Positions 15,459 through 23,967 are shown, counted from the stretch's first letter. The stretch is DNA of 32,750 bases from JACCXJ01 sp052387115 (GCA_052387115.1 JBQTJM010000378.1:1-32750), one strand, 5' to 3'. Translations and numbers: made by a program. The notes: generated from the sequence alone by a model not told the origin.

Positions 15459-16187
15459 ATGACGTACTGTGTGGGCATCATGCTCGATAGCGGGATGATT
15501 TTTGCCTCGGACTCTCGCACGCACGCCGGCGTAGATGATTTTGCGAAGTTTTGCAAACTGACGGTGTTCGAACGCGATGGCGACCGGGTGATCGTTCTAT
15601 TGAGCTCGGGCAATCTAGCGGGGACACAAGCCGTGATCAGCGTGCTGAAGCAGCGGGGTGACGCCGACGGCGTGGTCCTCAATATGTGGAACGCGCAGAC
15701 CATGTTTGACGTCGCGGTCTTGGTGGCGGACGCGATGCGCGATATTGAGCGCCGCGACGGTCAGTATTTGGAAGAGAGTGCCATCACATTCAACGCCTCG
15801 TTCATACTCGGCGGACAACTTAGCGGCGAGCCTTCGCGGCTTTTTCGGATTTATTCAGAGGGCAATTTTATCGAGGCGGGGCTCGACACGCCCTATTTTC
15901 AGACCGGCGAAACAAAATACGGAAAGCCTATCCTCGATCGCGTGATTACCCGTTCCACGACGCTCGCCGATGCTGCGAAGTGTGTGCTGGTTTCGTTCGA
16001 TTCGACCATGCGCAGTAACTTGTCGGTAGGCATGCCAATCGATCTGATTTGCTACGAGCGGAACAGTCTGAAAATGCAGATGCGCCGCCGGTTCGACGAG
16101 GGCGATGCGTATTTCACCGCGCTCAGCAGTCAATGGAGCGAAGGTGTGCGACACGTATTCAGCAAGCTGCCCGAGTTGCGTTGGTAG
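15459..16187 (+). CDS. Anbu, proteasome-related peptidase
   Basis: 242-residue member of the Anbu (ancestral beta subunit) group, an Ntn hydrolase related to 20S proteasome beta subunits and HslV that assembles into open helical rings. The start MTYCVGIMLDSGMIFASDSR matches the group: Met is removed to expose Thr2 as nucleophile, and the SDSRTHAG segment follows. Later motifs include LLSSGNLAGTQAV and NASFILGGQ with an SRLFRIY segment. The gene is followed after 105 bases by a transglutaminase-like gene, the usual neighbour. The alpha-E and ATP-grasp genes often found with Anbu are not within this window. Codon use is somewhat AT-richer than recQ before it. Substrates are not established for the family. 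Confidence 0.92.
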   Translation: MTYCVGIMLDSGMIFASDSRTHAGVDDFAKFCKLTVFERDGDRVIVLLSSGNLAGTQAVISVLKQRGDADGVVLNMWNAQTMFDVAVLVADAMRDIERRDGQYLEESAITFNASFILGGQLSGEPSRLFRIYSEGNFIEAGLDTPYFQTGETKYGKPILDRVITRSTTLADAAKCVLVSFDSTMRSNLSVGMPIDLICYERNSLKMQMRRRFDEGDAYFTALSSQWSEGVRHVFSKLPELRW

Positions 16188-16292
16188 CTTGATGAGCTGG
16201 TTCCACAACCCGAGCAGGTGCATGCACTAAGACAGGCCAAAGCCGCCAGAGCATGCATCGAGCTGCAGCGGCGGACGTCAGGAGGCCACTTT

Positions 16293-17105
16293 ATGCAGAT
16301 CCGCATCGGCTATGAATTGATTTACGATTGCCCGCAGCCGACGCCTATGATATTGACCTTGAACGTGCACTTCACGCGCGTCTCCGATATCATTGTTCCC
16401 GACCACCTCATCACCAACCCGTCGGTCCCGATCAGAGCTTATCGTGATGGCTATGGGAATTGGTGCACCCGGATCGTAGCGCCGAAGGGCGAGATCCGGC
16501 TCTCAGCCGATGCGGTCGTGAAGGACACGGGTGAGCCGGATGAGGTCGCCCCCTCGGCTCAGCAACACCCGGTGCAAGACCTGCCCGAGGAAACCCTAGT
16601 GTTCCTCTTGGGAAGCCGATACTGCGAAACCGATCGGCTATCCGAGGTGGCGTGGGACCTTTTCAGCAAATCGCCCACTGGATGGGGACGCGTCCAGGCG
16701 ATCTGCGACTTTGTCCATAGGCATATCGCTTTCGGTTACGAGCACGCGCGGTCCACGAAGACGGCCTGGGAGGCTTTCAATGAGGGGACCGGCGTTTGCC
16801 GTGATTTCACGCACCTCGCCGTTGCATTCTGCCGCTGCATGAACATTCCGGTCCGCTACTGCACCGGCTACCTGGGCGACATCGGCATACCGCCTCCATA
16901 CGGCCCGATGGATTTCGCCGCTTGGTTCGAGGCATACCTTGGCGGTCATTGGTACACTTTTGACGCTCGGAACAACACGCCGCGCATCGGGCGGGTGTTG
17001 ATCGCTCGCGGTCGCGACGCGACTGATGTCCCGATCAGCAACACGTTCGGCCGCAACACGTTGAAGAGCTTCAAGGTATGGACAGACGAGTTGAGCGGAG
17101 GATGA
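16293..17105 (+). CDS. transglutaminase-like cysteine peptidase, Anbu-associated
   Basis: 270-residue transglutaminase-superfamily protein of the kind encoded next to Anbu. The catalytic triad is visible: Cys169 (GTGVCRDFTHLA), His219 (LGGHWYTFDARN) and Asp224. An N-terminal beta-rich domain (residues 1-100) precedes the core. The open frame extends upstream to 16218, but GGAGG 7 bases before the ATG at 16293 and the family-like MQIRIGYELIYDCPQPTPM fix the start. Such enzymes may form or hydrolyse amide bonds; in Anbu clusters they have been proposed to process a small peptide with the ATP-grasp and alpha-E proteins, but those partners are absent here. Confidence 0.9.
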   Translation: MQIRIGYELIYDCPQPTPMILTLNVHFTRVSDIIVPDHLITNPSVPIRAYRDGYGNWCTRIVAPKGEIRLSADAVVKDTGEPDEVAPSAQQHPVQDLPEETLVFLLGSRYCETDRLSEVAWDLFSKSPTGWGRVQAICDFVHRHIAFGYEHARSTKTAWEAFNEGTGVCRDFTHLAVAFCRCMNIPVRYCTGYLGDIGIPPPYGPMDFAAWFEAYLGGHWYTFDARNNTPRIGRVLIARGRDATDVPISNTFGRNTLKSFKVWTDELSGG

Positions 17106-17271
17106 CTCTGGCTGTACGGCCGAAACGAACAGCTTGCCCTATCAGGTCTCCCGAGGCGGCCCGCTGTCCGATGGTGAACGGCGCGCCCGGCCTACCCGAT
17201 AGATCGGGTGGTGAGCGCAGCGAGACACGGAACGTGTCGAGGAGGTAAGATACGAAACATGAAAGCGGGCT

Positions 17272-17940
17272 TCAGCGGATCGTCGGCTTGGATTGAAGCA
17301 CATCACCGAAACGCCGCGCGTCCGATACCAGCGCGCCTACCGTGATGGCAGAGGATATCGGATAACCGGCCGCCTGTAAGGCACCGGCTGTCCAGGTATT
17401 GCAGGTATTGAAGAGGTGAAATGCCCCCCGCGCCGGGTAAAACCGGCTATCTCCATAAAGCCCTCGGCCGAGTGGCGCCGCGGCGCCCCTGCCTTCTCTC
17501 GCGAAGCTCCCATCGATATAACCTACCAAGCGCTCGAAACCGTGAGAGGGCGGATTGAATTCGATGATCTCGCGGTAGGGAGCATAATCGGCGACCGGTC
17601 CGCCGAAACCGACTACATGCAACACGCTCTTGCTCGGGAACAATAGGGCCTTGAGCGCGTAGCCCAGGTTAAATTTTCGAGCCTGATAGAAATCCCAATC
17701 CCCCCAGCCAAACTCCAGATACTCCGCCTCGGGAAAATCCCGACGCTCCGGCACAAGATCGCCCGGGATATCGGAGATCTTGATCACGACACCGGCATGC
17801 CAGCGGTCCACCAGCAAAAGAGCCGAGACAGCCGGTCCGGCCTTGTGAGGTGACTCGATGACCTTGTCGACCCGTGTGGCGCAAGCAACCCCGACGGCGA
17901 TAACCATCAAGAGCGCGACGCAGCGCCTCAGGGCCGCCAT
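17272..17940 (-). CDS. DUF2459 family probable lipoprotein
   Basis: 222-residue protein matching the DUF2459 family (HAGVVI, then EYLEFGWGDWDFY and the NTCNTWTA cysteine motif near residue 180). The N terminus MAALRRCVALLMVIAVGVAC reads as a signal with a weak lipobox ending in Cys20, so export and possibly lipidation are likely. No enzymatic role is established; a conserved Cys, His and Trp pattern hints at a hydrolase-like fold but this is only inference. The start overlaps the end of the upstream alpha/beta hydrolase gene by 13 bases, so the two form an operon. Confidence 0.85.
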   Translation of the reverse strand: MAALRRCVALLMVIAVGVACATRVDKVIESPHKAGPAVSALLLVDRWHAGVVIKISDIPGDLVPERRDFPEAEYLEFGWGDWDFYQARKFNLGYALKALLFPSKSVLHVVGFGGPVADYAPYREIIEFNPPSHGFERLVGYIDGSFAREGRGAAAPLGRGLYGDSRFYPARGAFHLFNTCNTWTAGALQAAGYPISSAITVGALVSDARRFGDVLQSKPTIR

Positions 17941-18770
17941 CGGATTAGAAAATCCGCTACCTCCTGAAACCGGCGCCGGTGGATCTCTAGGCTCAGGTCT
18001 TGGAACGGATGGGCGAACTCAGGCCGTTCTAGCACCTCTGCCCCACGGCTCTCTGCGATGCCCGCCAGCTCTTCGATGTCCGTGCGTGGGACCACCCGAT
18101 CGCGCAGGCCGACGATGATCTTTATCCGCGAGCAGTCCCTCGGTAGGTGGTTGACAGGGTCATATTCCTCCGGACAACCCAACGGGGAGATCCGACTTGG
18201 AGAAGAATCGATGACCACAGCGTCATGATCACCAGCCTTTCCGGCGGCATCCAAGAGGATGATGCCGCCCATCGATATCCCATACAAGAAGCGACGGCGG
18301 TGATCTTGGGCATTCAGTGCGCTAATGATCTCTCGATAATCGGAAACGAGCGCCTTGAGCCGGCTTTTGCCGTCGGACAATCCATAGCCGCGGTAGTCAT
18401 AGAGGTAAACGTCAAGGCCCAAATCCCGGAACGATTGGAGCTCACCGATGATGTGGTCCGCCAGCATGGCATTGCCTTGAGCGACCAAGAGATAGCCCCA
18501 AGGCGTAACGGCGCGCAGCTTATAGCCGCCTAAGCTTCGGCCATCGCGGGTCGTAAAAGATAAACGCTCGATATCGTGGATACCGCGCAAGCGCTTCGCA
18601 TCGGGGGCCCCGGCCGCCAGCCGAAACGACCAGAAGGCCAAAGGTTCGCGGAGGACACCGCACACAGTCCTTTCCAAATCTGATTCAGTGTTCTTGGCAA
18701 AGCCCGTGCTGCCCACTACTTCCCACCCCATTGTCGCCGATAGGAGGATCATCGACCAGCGGTGGAACAT
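17928..18770 (-). CDS. alpha/beta hydrolase, exported
   Basis: 280-residue alpha/beta hydrolase. The nucleophile elbow is GISMG with Ser166, preceded by the DYRGYGLSDG strand-loop; the acid is likely Asp in GLRDRVVPRTD (about residue 230) and the base His in EFAHPFQDL (about 257). A hydrophobic N terminus (MILLSATMGWEVVG) suggests membrane or periplasmic location. It resembles YfhR-type membrane-anchored hydrolases in layout; the substrate is unknown. First gene of a two-gene operon with the DUF2459 gene. It is divergent from cstA. Confidence 0.85.
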   Translation of the reverse strand: MFHRWSMILLSATMGWEVVGSTGFAKNTESDLERTVCGVLREPLAFWSFRLAAGAPDAKRLRGIHDIERLSFTTRDGRSLGGYKLRAVTPWGYLLVAQGNAMLADHIIGELQSFRDLGLDVYLYDYRGYGLSDGKSRLKALVSDYREIISALNAQDHRRRFLYGISMGGIILLDAAGKAGDHDAVVIDSSPSRISPLGCPEEYDPVNHLPRDCSRIKIIVGLRDRVVPRTDIEELAGIAESRGAEVLERPEFAHPFQDLSLEIHRRRFQEVADFLIRWRP

Positions 18771-19106
18771 CGTGGTATCACCCGACCGATCAAGCGCGGC
18801 CGCATCGCCACCCGTTTAAACACGCGCCAAGCTACTTCCTTTAGTCTCCTGACCTGTCCCGAATAGCACTGCATTGGCCGTGAAATCCCGGAGGCGTCTA
18901 CGGCGTATGTTACAGCTTCACGCCCAGGAGATCGAATGCGTTCCGCTGTAAGGGAGTGGGGCGGGTGATCTGATCGAAGGCGTCTGCTGCTCGGGGCAGA
19001 TGGGCACATCGACGGCGAAGTCCGCAACCAGCGCTGTCGTTTTTAAGCGGCACCGGGTATCCTAGAGCGACCATGCTGCCGAGCGGGCTAACGCCATGAG
19101 CCTGGT
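18771..19106. other. 336-base divergent region before cstA
   Basis: Must contain the promoters of the hydrolase operon (minus) and cstA (plus), but no convincing -35/-10 was chosen. A minus-strand frame ending near 18910 reads PLQRNAFDLLGVKL, which looks like the C-terminal tail of some transposases; it is too short to assign. No palindromic element of the kinds listed elsewhere was seen here. Confidence 0.35.
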
Positions 19107-21203
19107 ATGAGCTCCCCGGAGGACGGTGCCGGAACGCCGCGCCGCGTGCTCTCGGGGCTCGCATGGTTTTGCGTCGCGGTCCTCGGCGCGGCGGCCGCCG
19201 GGGGCATCGCCCTGCACCGCGGGGAATCGATATCGAGCCTCTGGTTCATGGCCGCGGCGGTCTGCGTCTATGCCCTCGGATATCGTTTCTACAGCGCCTT
19301 CATCGCCGCCCGGGTGCTGTGCCTGGACCCGACCCGCGCGACCCCGGCGGAACGGCTGAACGACGGCCGCGACTTCGTCCCGACCGACAAGTGGATCGTG
19401 TTCGGCCACCACTTCGCCGCCATCGCGGGTCCGGGCCCGCTCATCGGACCCACCCTGGCCGCACAGTTCGGTTATCTCCCGGGGACCTTGTGGATCCTCG
19501 TCGGGGGGGTGCTGGGCGGTTGTGTCCAGGACTTCGTGATGCTGTTCTTCTCCACCCGCCGCGACGGGCGCTCGCTCGGTCAGATGGCGCGCGACGAGCT
19601 CGGCGCGGTCGGCGGCGCCGTGGCCCTCATCGGGGTCATGGCGATCATGGTGATCCTGATCGCGGTGCTCGGTCTGGTGGTGGTCAACGCCATGAAGCAC
19701 AGCCCGTGGGCGACGAGCACGGTGGCGGCGACCATCCCCATCGCGCTCCTCGTCGGCATCTACATGCGCGCGCTGCGTCCCGGACGGGTCCTGGAAGGCA
19801 CGGCCATCGGGGTGATCCTCCTGGCCCTCTGCGTGGTCGGCGGGGGCTATGTGGACGCGCAGCCCGCGCTGCGGGTCTTTTTCGATTACGACGGCCCGAC
19901 CTTGGCGCTCCTGGTCATGGCCTACGGCTTCGCCGCGGCGGTGCTGCCGGTGTGGCTCCTGCTCGCGCCGCGCGACTACCTGTCGACCTTCATGAAGATC
20001 GGCACCATCGCAGCACTGGCCGTGGCCCTCGTGATCCTCCAACCCGAGGTCAAGATGCCGGCCGTGACGCAGTTCGTGGACGGCACCGGGCCCATCTTCG
20101 GCGGCAAGCTCTTCCCCTTCGTCTTCATCACCGTCGCCTGCGGCGCGATCTCGGGCTTTCATGCCCTGGTCGCCTCCGGAACGACGCCCAAGCTCCTGAC
20201 CAACGAGGGCGACGCGCGCTTCATCGGTTACGGGGCGATGATGATGGAGTCCTTCGTCGCCATCATGGCGATGGTCGCGGCCACGGTGCTGGAGCCCGGC
20301 GTGTACTTCGCGATCAATAGCCCATCCGGCATCGTGGGCGCCGATCCGGCGGCGGCGGTCGCGGTGATCTCCGGGTGGGGGTTCCCCGTCAGCCTCGCGG
20401 ACATGCAGGCGCTGGCGGCGAACATGGGCGAAGCGAGTCTGTTTGCGCGCACCGGGGGGGCGCCCTCGCTAGCGGTGGGGATGGCGAGCATCTTCGCCGG
20501 CACCTTCGGCGGCGGCGGGCTCATGGCGCTCTGGTACCACTTCGCGATCATGTTCGAGGCCCTGTTCATCCTGACGACCCTGGATGCCGGCACCCGCGTC
20601 GCGCGCTTCATGCTCCAGGACCTGCTTGGAAACCTGGTGCCCGCGCTCGGCCGCACCGGCTGGTATCCGGGGGTGATCCTGACGAGCGGGCTGGTGGTGG
20701 CCGCCTGGGGATATTTCCTGTACATGGGGACCATCGATCCGCTCGGCGGCATCAACAGCCTGTGGCCGCTGTTCGGGATCGCCAACCAGATGCTGGCGGC
20801 GATCGCCCTGTGCGTCGCGACCACGATCCTGGTCAAGTCGGGGAAGCTGCGCTACGCGTGGATCACCGCACTGCCCCTCTCCTGGCTGGTCACGGTGACG
20901 AGCGCCGCCGCCGTGGAAAAGCTCCTGAGCCCCGAGCCCCGCGTCGGCTTCCTCGCCCATGCAGAGGACCTCGGGGCCCAACTGGCCAGCGGTTCGATCG
21001 CCGCGGACAAGGCCGCGCAGCTCATCTTCAACGACCGTCTCGATGCGGTGCTGATCGTGCTCTTTCTGGCCGCGACCTGGGTGCTCGTGCTCGAGACCCT
21101 GCGGGTGTGCCTGGCCATCGTGACGGGGCGCCGGCACCCGCCGCTGACCGAAACGCCGTACCTGCCGAACCGTCTGGCACCGGGGTGGTTGGGGGAGGAT
21201 TGA
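19107..21203 (+). CDS. cstA: CstA family carbon starvation / peptide or pyruvate transporter
   Basis: 698-residue polytopic inner-membrane protein of the CstA family, which imports pyruvate or peptides. Family signatures: TDKWIVFGHHFAAIAGPGPLIGPTLAAQ (residues about 91-118), GGCVQDFVMLFFSTRRDGRSLG, GAISGFHALVASGTTPKLL, and the C-terminal NSLWPLFGIANQMLA. Many hydrophobic helices run the whole length. The ATG at 19107 is the first good start; no strong ribosome binding site is visible before it. The end TETPYLPNRLAPGWLGED recurs in decayed form at 22909-22991. Confidence 0.96.
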   Translation: MSSPEDGAGTPRRVLSGLAWFCVAVLGAAAAGGIALHRGESISSLWFMAAAVCVYALGYRFYSAFIAARVLCLDPTRATPAERLNDGRDFVPTDKWIVFGHHFAAIAGPGPLIGPTLAAQFGYLPGTLWILVGGVLGGCVQDFVMLFFSTRRDGRSLGQMARDELGAVGGAVALIGVMAIMVILIAVLGLVVVNAMKHSPWATSTVAATIPIALLVGIYMRALRPGRVLEGTAIGVILLALCVVGGGYVDAQPALRVFFDYDGPTLALLVMAYGFAAAVLPVWLLLAPRDYLSTFMKIGTIAALAVALVILQPEVKMPAVTQFVDGTGPIFGGKLFPFVFITVACGAISGFHALVASGTTPKLLTNEGDARFIGYGAMMMESFVAIMAMVAATVLEPGVYFAINSPSGIVGADPAAAVAVISGWGFPVSLADMQALAANMGEASLFARTGGAPSLAVGMASIFAGTFGGGGLMALWYHFAIMFEALFILTTLDAGTRVARFMLQDLLGNLVPALGRTGWYPGVILTSGLVVAAWGYFLYMGTIDPLGGINSLWPLFGIANQMLAAIALCVATTILVKSGKLRYAWITALPLSWLVTVTSAAAVEKLLSPEPRVGFLAHAEDLGAQLASGSIAADKAAQLIFNDRLDAVLIVLFLAATWVLVLETLRVCLAIVTGRRHPPLTETPYLPNRLAPGWLGED

Positions 21204-21302
21204 GCGTCGCCGCCTAGGCGCAGGGCCTTACCCCCACCCGTCCTTACCCACTATCTATCTATTGCTGTGGGGTGGGGCCGTCGACGATGCTGCATGGATG
21301 TG

Positions 21303-21420
21303 GTCCCCAGAGCGCATGAGCCGGGCGATCTGCGCGGCATCACGCCGGTCGGTTTTCATCCGATCCACGGCCTTCTTCGGGATGAGCGAGGGGGCGACCA
21401 CCCAGTAGGGGACATGGCTG
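21303..21420 (-). pseudogene. IS110 family transposase fragment
   Basis: About 38 codons reading VVAPSLIPKKAVDRMKTDRR then DAAQIARLMRSGD, the conserved part of the N-terminal DEDD/RuvC-like domain of IS110-type transposases. Both sides lose similarity at once, so only a short relic remains. It lies in the ~375-base non-coding stretch between cstA and the DUF433 gene; the rest of that stretch (21421-21578) shows no gene. Confidence 0.75.
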
Positions 21421-21578
21421 CCCTCCGGGTTAGCTATTGATGACCACGTGTTCATTATGCGGCCCCCGCTTCGTGGAGGCTAACCCCGCTATCTCAACCG
21501 GGGGTCGGCCGCGCTCCGCGGCGGCCATAATGTCTAGGCATCCCACAAGAGACGGTGTAGCATAAATAAAGACGTACT

Positions 21579-21812
21579 ATGAACTGGCCAGAGTACATTG
21601 CGGTGGAACCGGCTGTCTGCCATGGCAAAGCCTGTATCAAGGGCACACGCATCATGGTATCGGTGGTGCTGGACAACTTGGCTGCAGGCCTGACGCCCGA
21701 CGAAATTATCCGTAGCTACCCTTCCCTCACCCGTGAAGCGGTTCAAGCTTCCATTGCCTACGCTGCCGAGCTCGCACGAGAACGAGTCCTTCCATTGTCT
21801 GCGTCGGGATGA
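21579..21812 (+). CDS. DUF433 antitoxin
   Basis: 77-residue DUF433 (VapB-like) antitoxin. The sequence runs MNWPEYIAVEPAVCHGKACI, with GTRIMVSVVLDNLAAG next and the HTH-like LTPDEIIRSYPSLTREAVQA; this is the common form of the family and appears complete. The stop overlaps the start of the DUF5615 toxin as ATGA, the usual arrangement. The gene would normally neutralise the PIN-like toxin, which is frameshifted here. The region is AT-richer than the genes on either side, in keeping with horizontal gain. Confidence 0.88.
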   Translation: MNWPEYIAVEPAVCHGKACIKGTRIMVSVVLDNLAAGLTPDEIIRSYPSLTREAVQASIAYAAELARERVLPLSASG

Positions 21813-22039
21813 AATTCAAGATCGACGAGAATTTGCCCGTTGAGATAGCGGCACTTTTGGAAGAGGCAGGTTACGATGCGACCACTGTACTGGATCAGGA
21901 ACTTGAGGGAAGTGCCGATCCCCATATCGCGTCAGTGTGCCGCAAGGAAGATCGCGCATTGGTAACACTGGATATAGATTTTGCGGACATACGCACGTAT
22001 CCACCAAACCAATACCCGGGTTCTGGTGATTCGTCGTAG
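21809..22039 (+). pseudogene. DUF5615 PIN-like toxin, C terminus lost by frameshift
   Basis: The 76-codon frame starts MKFKIDENLPVEIAALLEEA and has the conserved VTLDIDFADIRTYPPNQYPG core of DUF5615 PIN-like toxins. Normal family members continue with an IIVLRL-like strand and are about 110-120 residues. Here, right after PG (near 22019), the frame runs out to a stop at 22039, while the next frame reads RVLVIRR, the expected continuation, and then also meets stops. A frameshift plus further decay is therefore likely and the nuclease-like toxin is probably inactive. The start overlaps the DUF433 stop. Confidence 0.8.
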
Positions 22040-22121
22040 GATTCCGATCGGTGCTTAAAGTCGCAAGAGCCGACATGCTGCTCGATACATGCCGTTACCT
22101 CTCGTTCCAAACGCCGAGGCA

Positions 22122-22547
22122 TCAGTCGTTTAGCAGGAGCTTCTCGGGATGGCGGGTAGTTGCCACGCATATTAGCAGGTTGTCATGGCTCGGCTGCCTA
22201 AGTTGTTCTAGCAGTTGTTCGTATTCCGTCTCGTCGAGGCTAGCGAGTAGCTCGTCGATATGCAAAATAACCGCGCCAAAGGGGTCCTCGCACGTTAAGG
22301 ATTTGAACCAATGTAGAGGCTTTGGGCGGGGAGGGGCCGGTAAATCGGCAGCCCGAAATAGAAAGAAAGGCCAGCCAGTCTCGCCGAACATTGCTTTTGC
22401 GAGCAAAGTCTTGCCGCACCCGGGTGGGCCAAATAACAAGATATTACGATGCCTGATGGGCTTAATCGACGCTCTCATGGCCTGTTGAGGCGGGGACGTC
22501 AAGCGGCGAAGCTTATCGATGATCGGGCGAAGAAAGTTCGAGAACAT
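22122..22547 (-). pseudogene. truncated AAA+ ATPase
   Basis: 141-codon frame with Walker A GPPGCGKT (40-47), Walker B-like VILHIDEL (93-100) and a sensor-1-like LICVATTRHPEKL near the end. It stops at 22122, where a normal AAA+ module would still need the arginine finger, sensor 2 and lid domain, so it is likely a 5' fragment. The spacing and the MFSNFLRPIIDKLRRL start look genuine. It points toward the DUF5615 remnant. Resembles chromosomal or phage-borne AAA+ ATPases in the core only; function not assigned. AT-richer than neighbours. Confidence 0.6.
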
Positions 22548-22908
22548 CCTGAGCCGCCGACTAATAAGCTGAAGGGGCCCGCTGAGGGGGCTCGGTCAAC
22601 CGTGGGATTCGGTTCAAGCTAGTCTAGATGACCATTGTACCGTTGTTTTTGTACCGCGCTGCAACCTGCTCCGACTAGGCAGGTCAAGAGGATCAGCGAT
22701 AGTGAGCCAGTATGCGACACTTAAAGGTCCTCTACCGATAAGGATAGGAACTTCAACGCCCGTTCGCAAGAGGTCCTGTGTCGTCGATCAGGCGGGTCGG
22801 TGATGGCGGGAAGGGATCGTTCGAGTAGGGCTTGACCGGTCTGGGTGGTTGTCGGGGCTTTTGGGGCGGCGTGATGCCGACGGTCCTTGGCTATGACATG
22901 CCGTGCTT
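22548..22908. other. 361-base non-coding stretch
   Basis: No gene supported. An 11-base inverted pair (GGTCCTCTACC at 22726 and GGTAGAGGACC at 23027) encloses ~300 bases that include the cstA-like remnant; this may be chance or the edge of a lost insertion. The long minus-strand open frame here (22721-23206) has no recognisable family features. Confidence 0.35.
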
Positions 22909-22991
22909 GTGACGGGACGCAGTCACCCGCCGCTGACCGAAGCGCCGCATCTGCCGAACCGCTTGGCACCGGGGCGCTGGGGGAGGATTGA
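22909..22991 (+). pseudogene. decayed second copy of the cstA 3' end
   Basis: 83 bases matching the last ~28 codons of cstA (21120-21203). The copy reads VTGRSHPPLTEAPHLPNRLA where cstA has VTGRRHPPLTETPYLPNRLA. A one-base loss near 22976 shifts the frame just before the end, but the final GGGGGAGGATTGAGCG is shared. Differences sit mostly at third codon positions, so this looks like a relic of a diverged cstA paralogue and not a fresh duplication. Confidence 0.85.
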
Positions 22992-23040
22992 GCGGGCAGG
23001 CTGCGGCCGGGGCTCCGCATTTGGAAGGTAGAGGACCCCG

Positions 23041-23439
23041 TCAGCGCACCGCGCGTACCTCCACGCTCAAGGCGAGCTTCTGCCATTCCCGGTCGGCGGT
23101 GAGCACCGGAAGTCCGAGCCTGACTCCCAGGGCGAGACAGGCCCGGTCGCCCAGGGAAAGGCCCAAGTCTTTTGACATAGGGCGCAACCTGGCGATAGCG
23201 GCGCATTCCTCCGGTAGGAGCGGTGTCACCTCAAGCATGCCGCCGAGCAAGCCCCGATTCATCATCTCGAAATACGCCTGCTCCGGATCCCGCCCCCATT
23301 CGGCCAGCTTCGAGAGCACTTCCGCGAGGTTGACCGCACTGATGTATGCACCGTGTGTCAGGACTTCGGCCACGACCTCGGCACCGGCCTCCCGCTGCAG
23401 ATAGGCGAGGCAAGCCGAGGCGTCCAGTACCGCACTCAT
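23041..23439 (-). CDS. vapC: VapC-type PIN domain toxin
   Basis: 132-residue PIN-domain ribonuclease toxin. The four acidic positions are visible: Asp6 (VLDASACLAYL), Glu in VNLAEVLSKL (about 40), Asp in LGLSLGDRACLALG (about 97) and Asp in LPVLTADREWQKL (about 115). Family members cleave tRNA or rRNA and are neutralised by the upstream antitoxin. Start overlaps the AbrB-type antitoxin stop as ATGA. Complete. Closely similar in its C-terminal half to the second VapC at 28641-29018. Confidence 0.92.
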   Translation of the reverse strand: MSAVLDASACLAYLQREAGAEVVAEVLTHGAYISAVNLAEVLSKLAEWGRDPEQAYFEMMNRGLLGGMLEVTPLLPEECAAIARLRPMSKDLGLSLGDRACLALGVRLGLPVLTADREWQKLALSVEVRAVR

Positions 23440-23762
23440 TCCCGATGCGTTGAGGATGCGTCGCCGCTCGATCGCTTCCTATCTGCGTCGGCGTCCTGGC
23501 GAGCCTCCGCGCGCCGGTCGGCAACCAACTCACCGGCGAGATCCACGCCCGGGGCTACATCGGCGAACATTCCTTGAAGCCTCTGTGCGAGCACCCGCGT
23601 ACCCTGCAGGAGAAGGGTCCCGTCCGCTTCTACGCTCAGGATCAGCCGGTCGCCCTGCTTCAGATCCAGCCGGTGCCGTACCTCGGCCGGCAGAACGATC
23701 CGTCCCCGGTTTCCGAGCTGGAGGGTATGACGCTCTTGAGCGAGCGGTCTAGCGTGGGCCAT
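23436..23762 (-). CDS. AbrB/MazE-fold antitoxin
   Basis: 108-residue antitoxin with an N-terminal swapped-hairpin AbrB domain (LQLGNRGRIVLPAEVRHRLD and LKQGDRLILSVEADGTLLLQ, about residues 14-55) that should bind DNA and repress the operon, and a charged C-terminal tail that should block the toxin. The ATG at 23762 gives MAHARPLAQERHTLQLGNRG and is preferred to the slightly longer frame from 23780. Overlaps vapC by 4 bases. AT-rich run (AAATATACC, 23767-23775) just upstream could be the promoter. Confidence 0.88.
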   Translation of the reverse strand: MAHARPLAQERHTLQLGNRGRIVLPAEVRHRLDLKQGDRLILSVEADGTLLLQGTRVLAQRLQGMFADVAPGVDLAGELVADRRAEARQDADADRKRSSGDASSTHRE

Positions 23763-23967
23763 CTCGAAAATATACCACACTCGAAGCCAGTACCCACCGT
23801 CTATAACTGTGGGGTTGCTGTGGGGTTACTGTGAGGCGGTGCGTGCGGTAACCCTGCATCGAGGACTACCCGGCTGATAGAATACGCCGCGCCCGCGCTC
23901 GGGTTGAACGGCCTCCAGCCGCATCGTGTCCGGCCCAAGGCTCGGGCCTCATCGAGGCATCACCGTC

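Noticed and set aside
17195..17208. Short hairpin CCCGATAGATCGGG between convergent genes
   Set aside because: Well placed for a bidirectional terminator, but the stem is only six pairs with a two-base loop and there is no T-tract on either strand.
18910..19164. Minus-strand frame ending in a transposase-like PLQRNAFDLLGVKL tail before cstA
   Set aside because: Only ~14 residues look family-like, it overlaps the cstA start, and no inverted repeats or other transposase motifs are near; not enough to call a mobile element.
22726..23037. 11-base inverted pair GGTCCTCTACC / GGTAGAGGACC
   Set aside because: Could mark ends of a ~300-base insertion, but there is no target duplication and the enclosed DNA includes cstA-like sequence; chance cannot be excluded.
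22721..23206. 161-codon open frame on the minus strand
   Set aside because: Composition is Arg/Ser/Pro-rich as expected of a shadow frame in GC-rich DNA, it runs through the cstA remnant and the vapC 3' end, and it shows no recognisable motif.
23806..23853. TGTGGGGTT tandem copies and GGGTTAC/GGTAACC inverted pair upstream of prpC
   Set aside because: Units are short and imperfect; too little to call a regulatory site or repeat.
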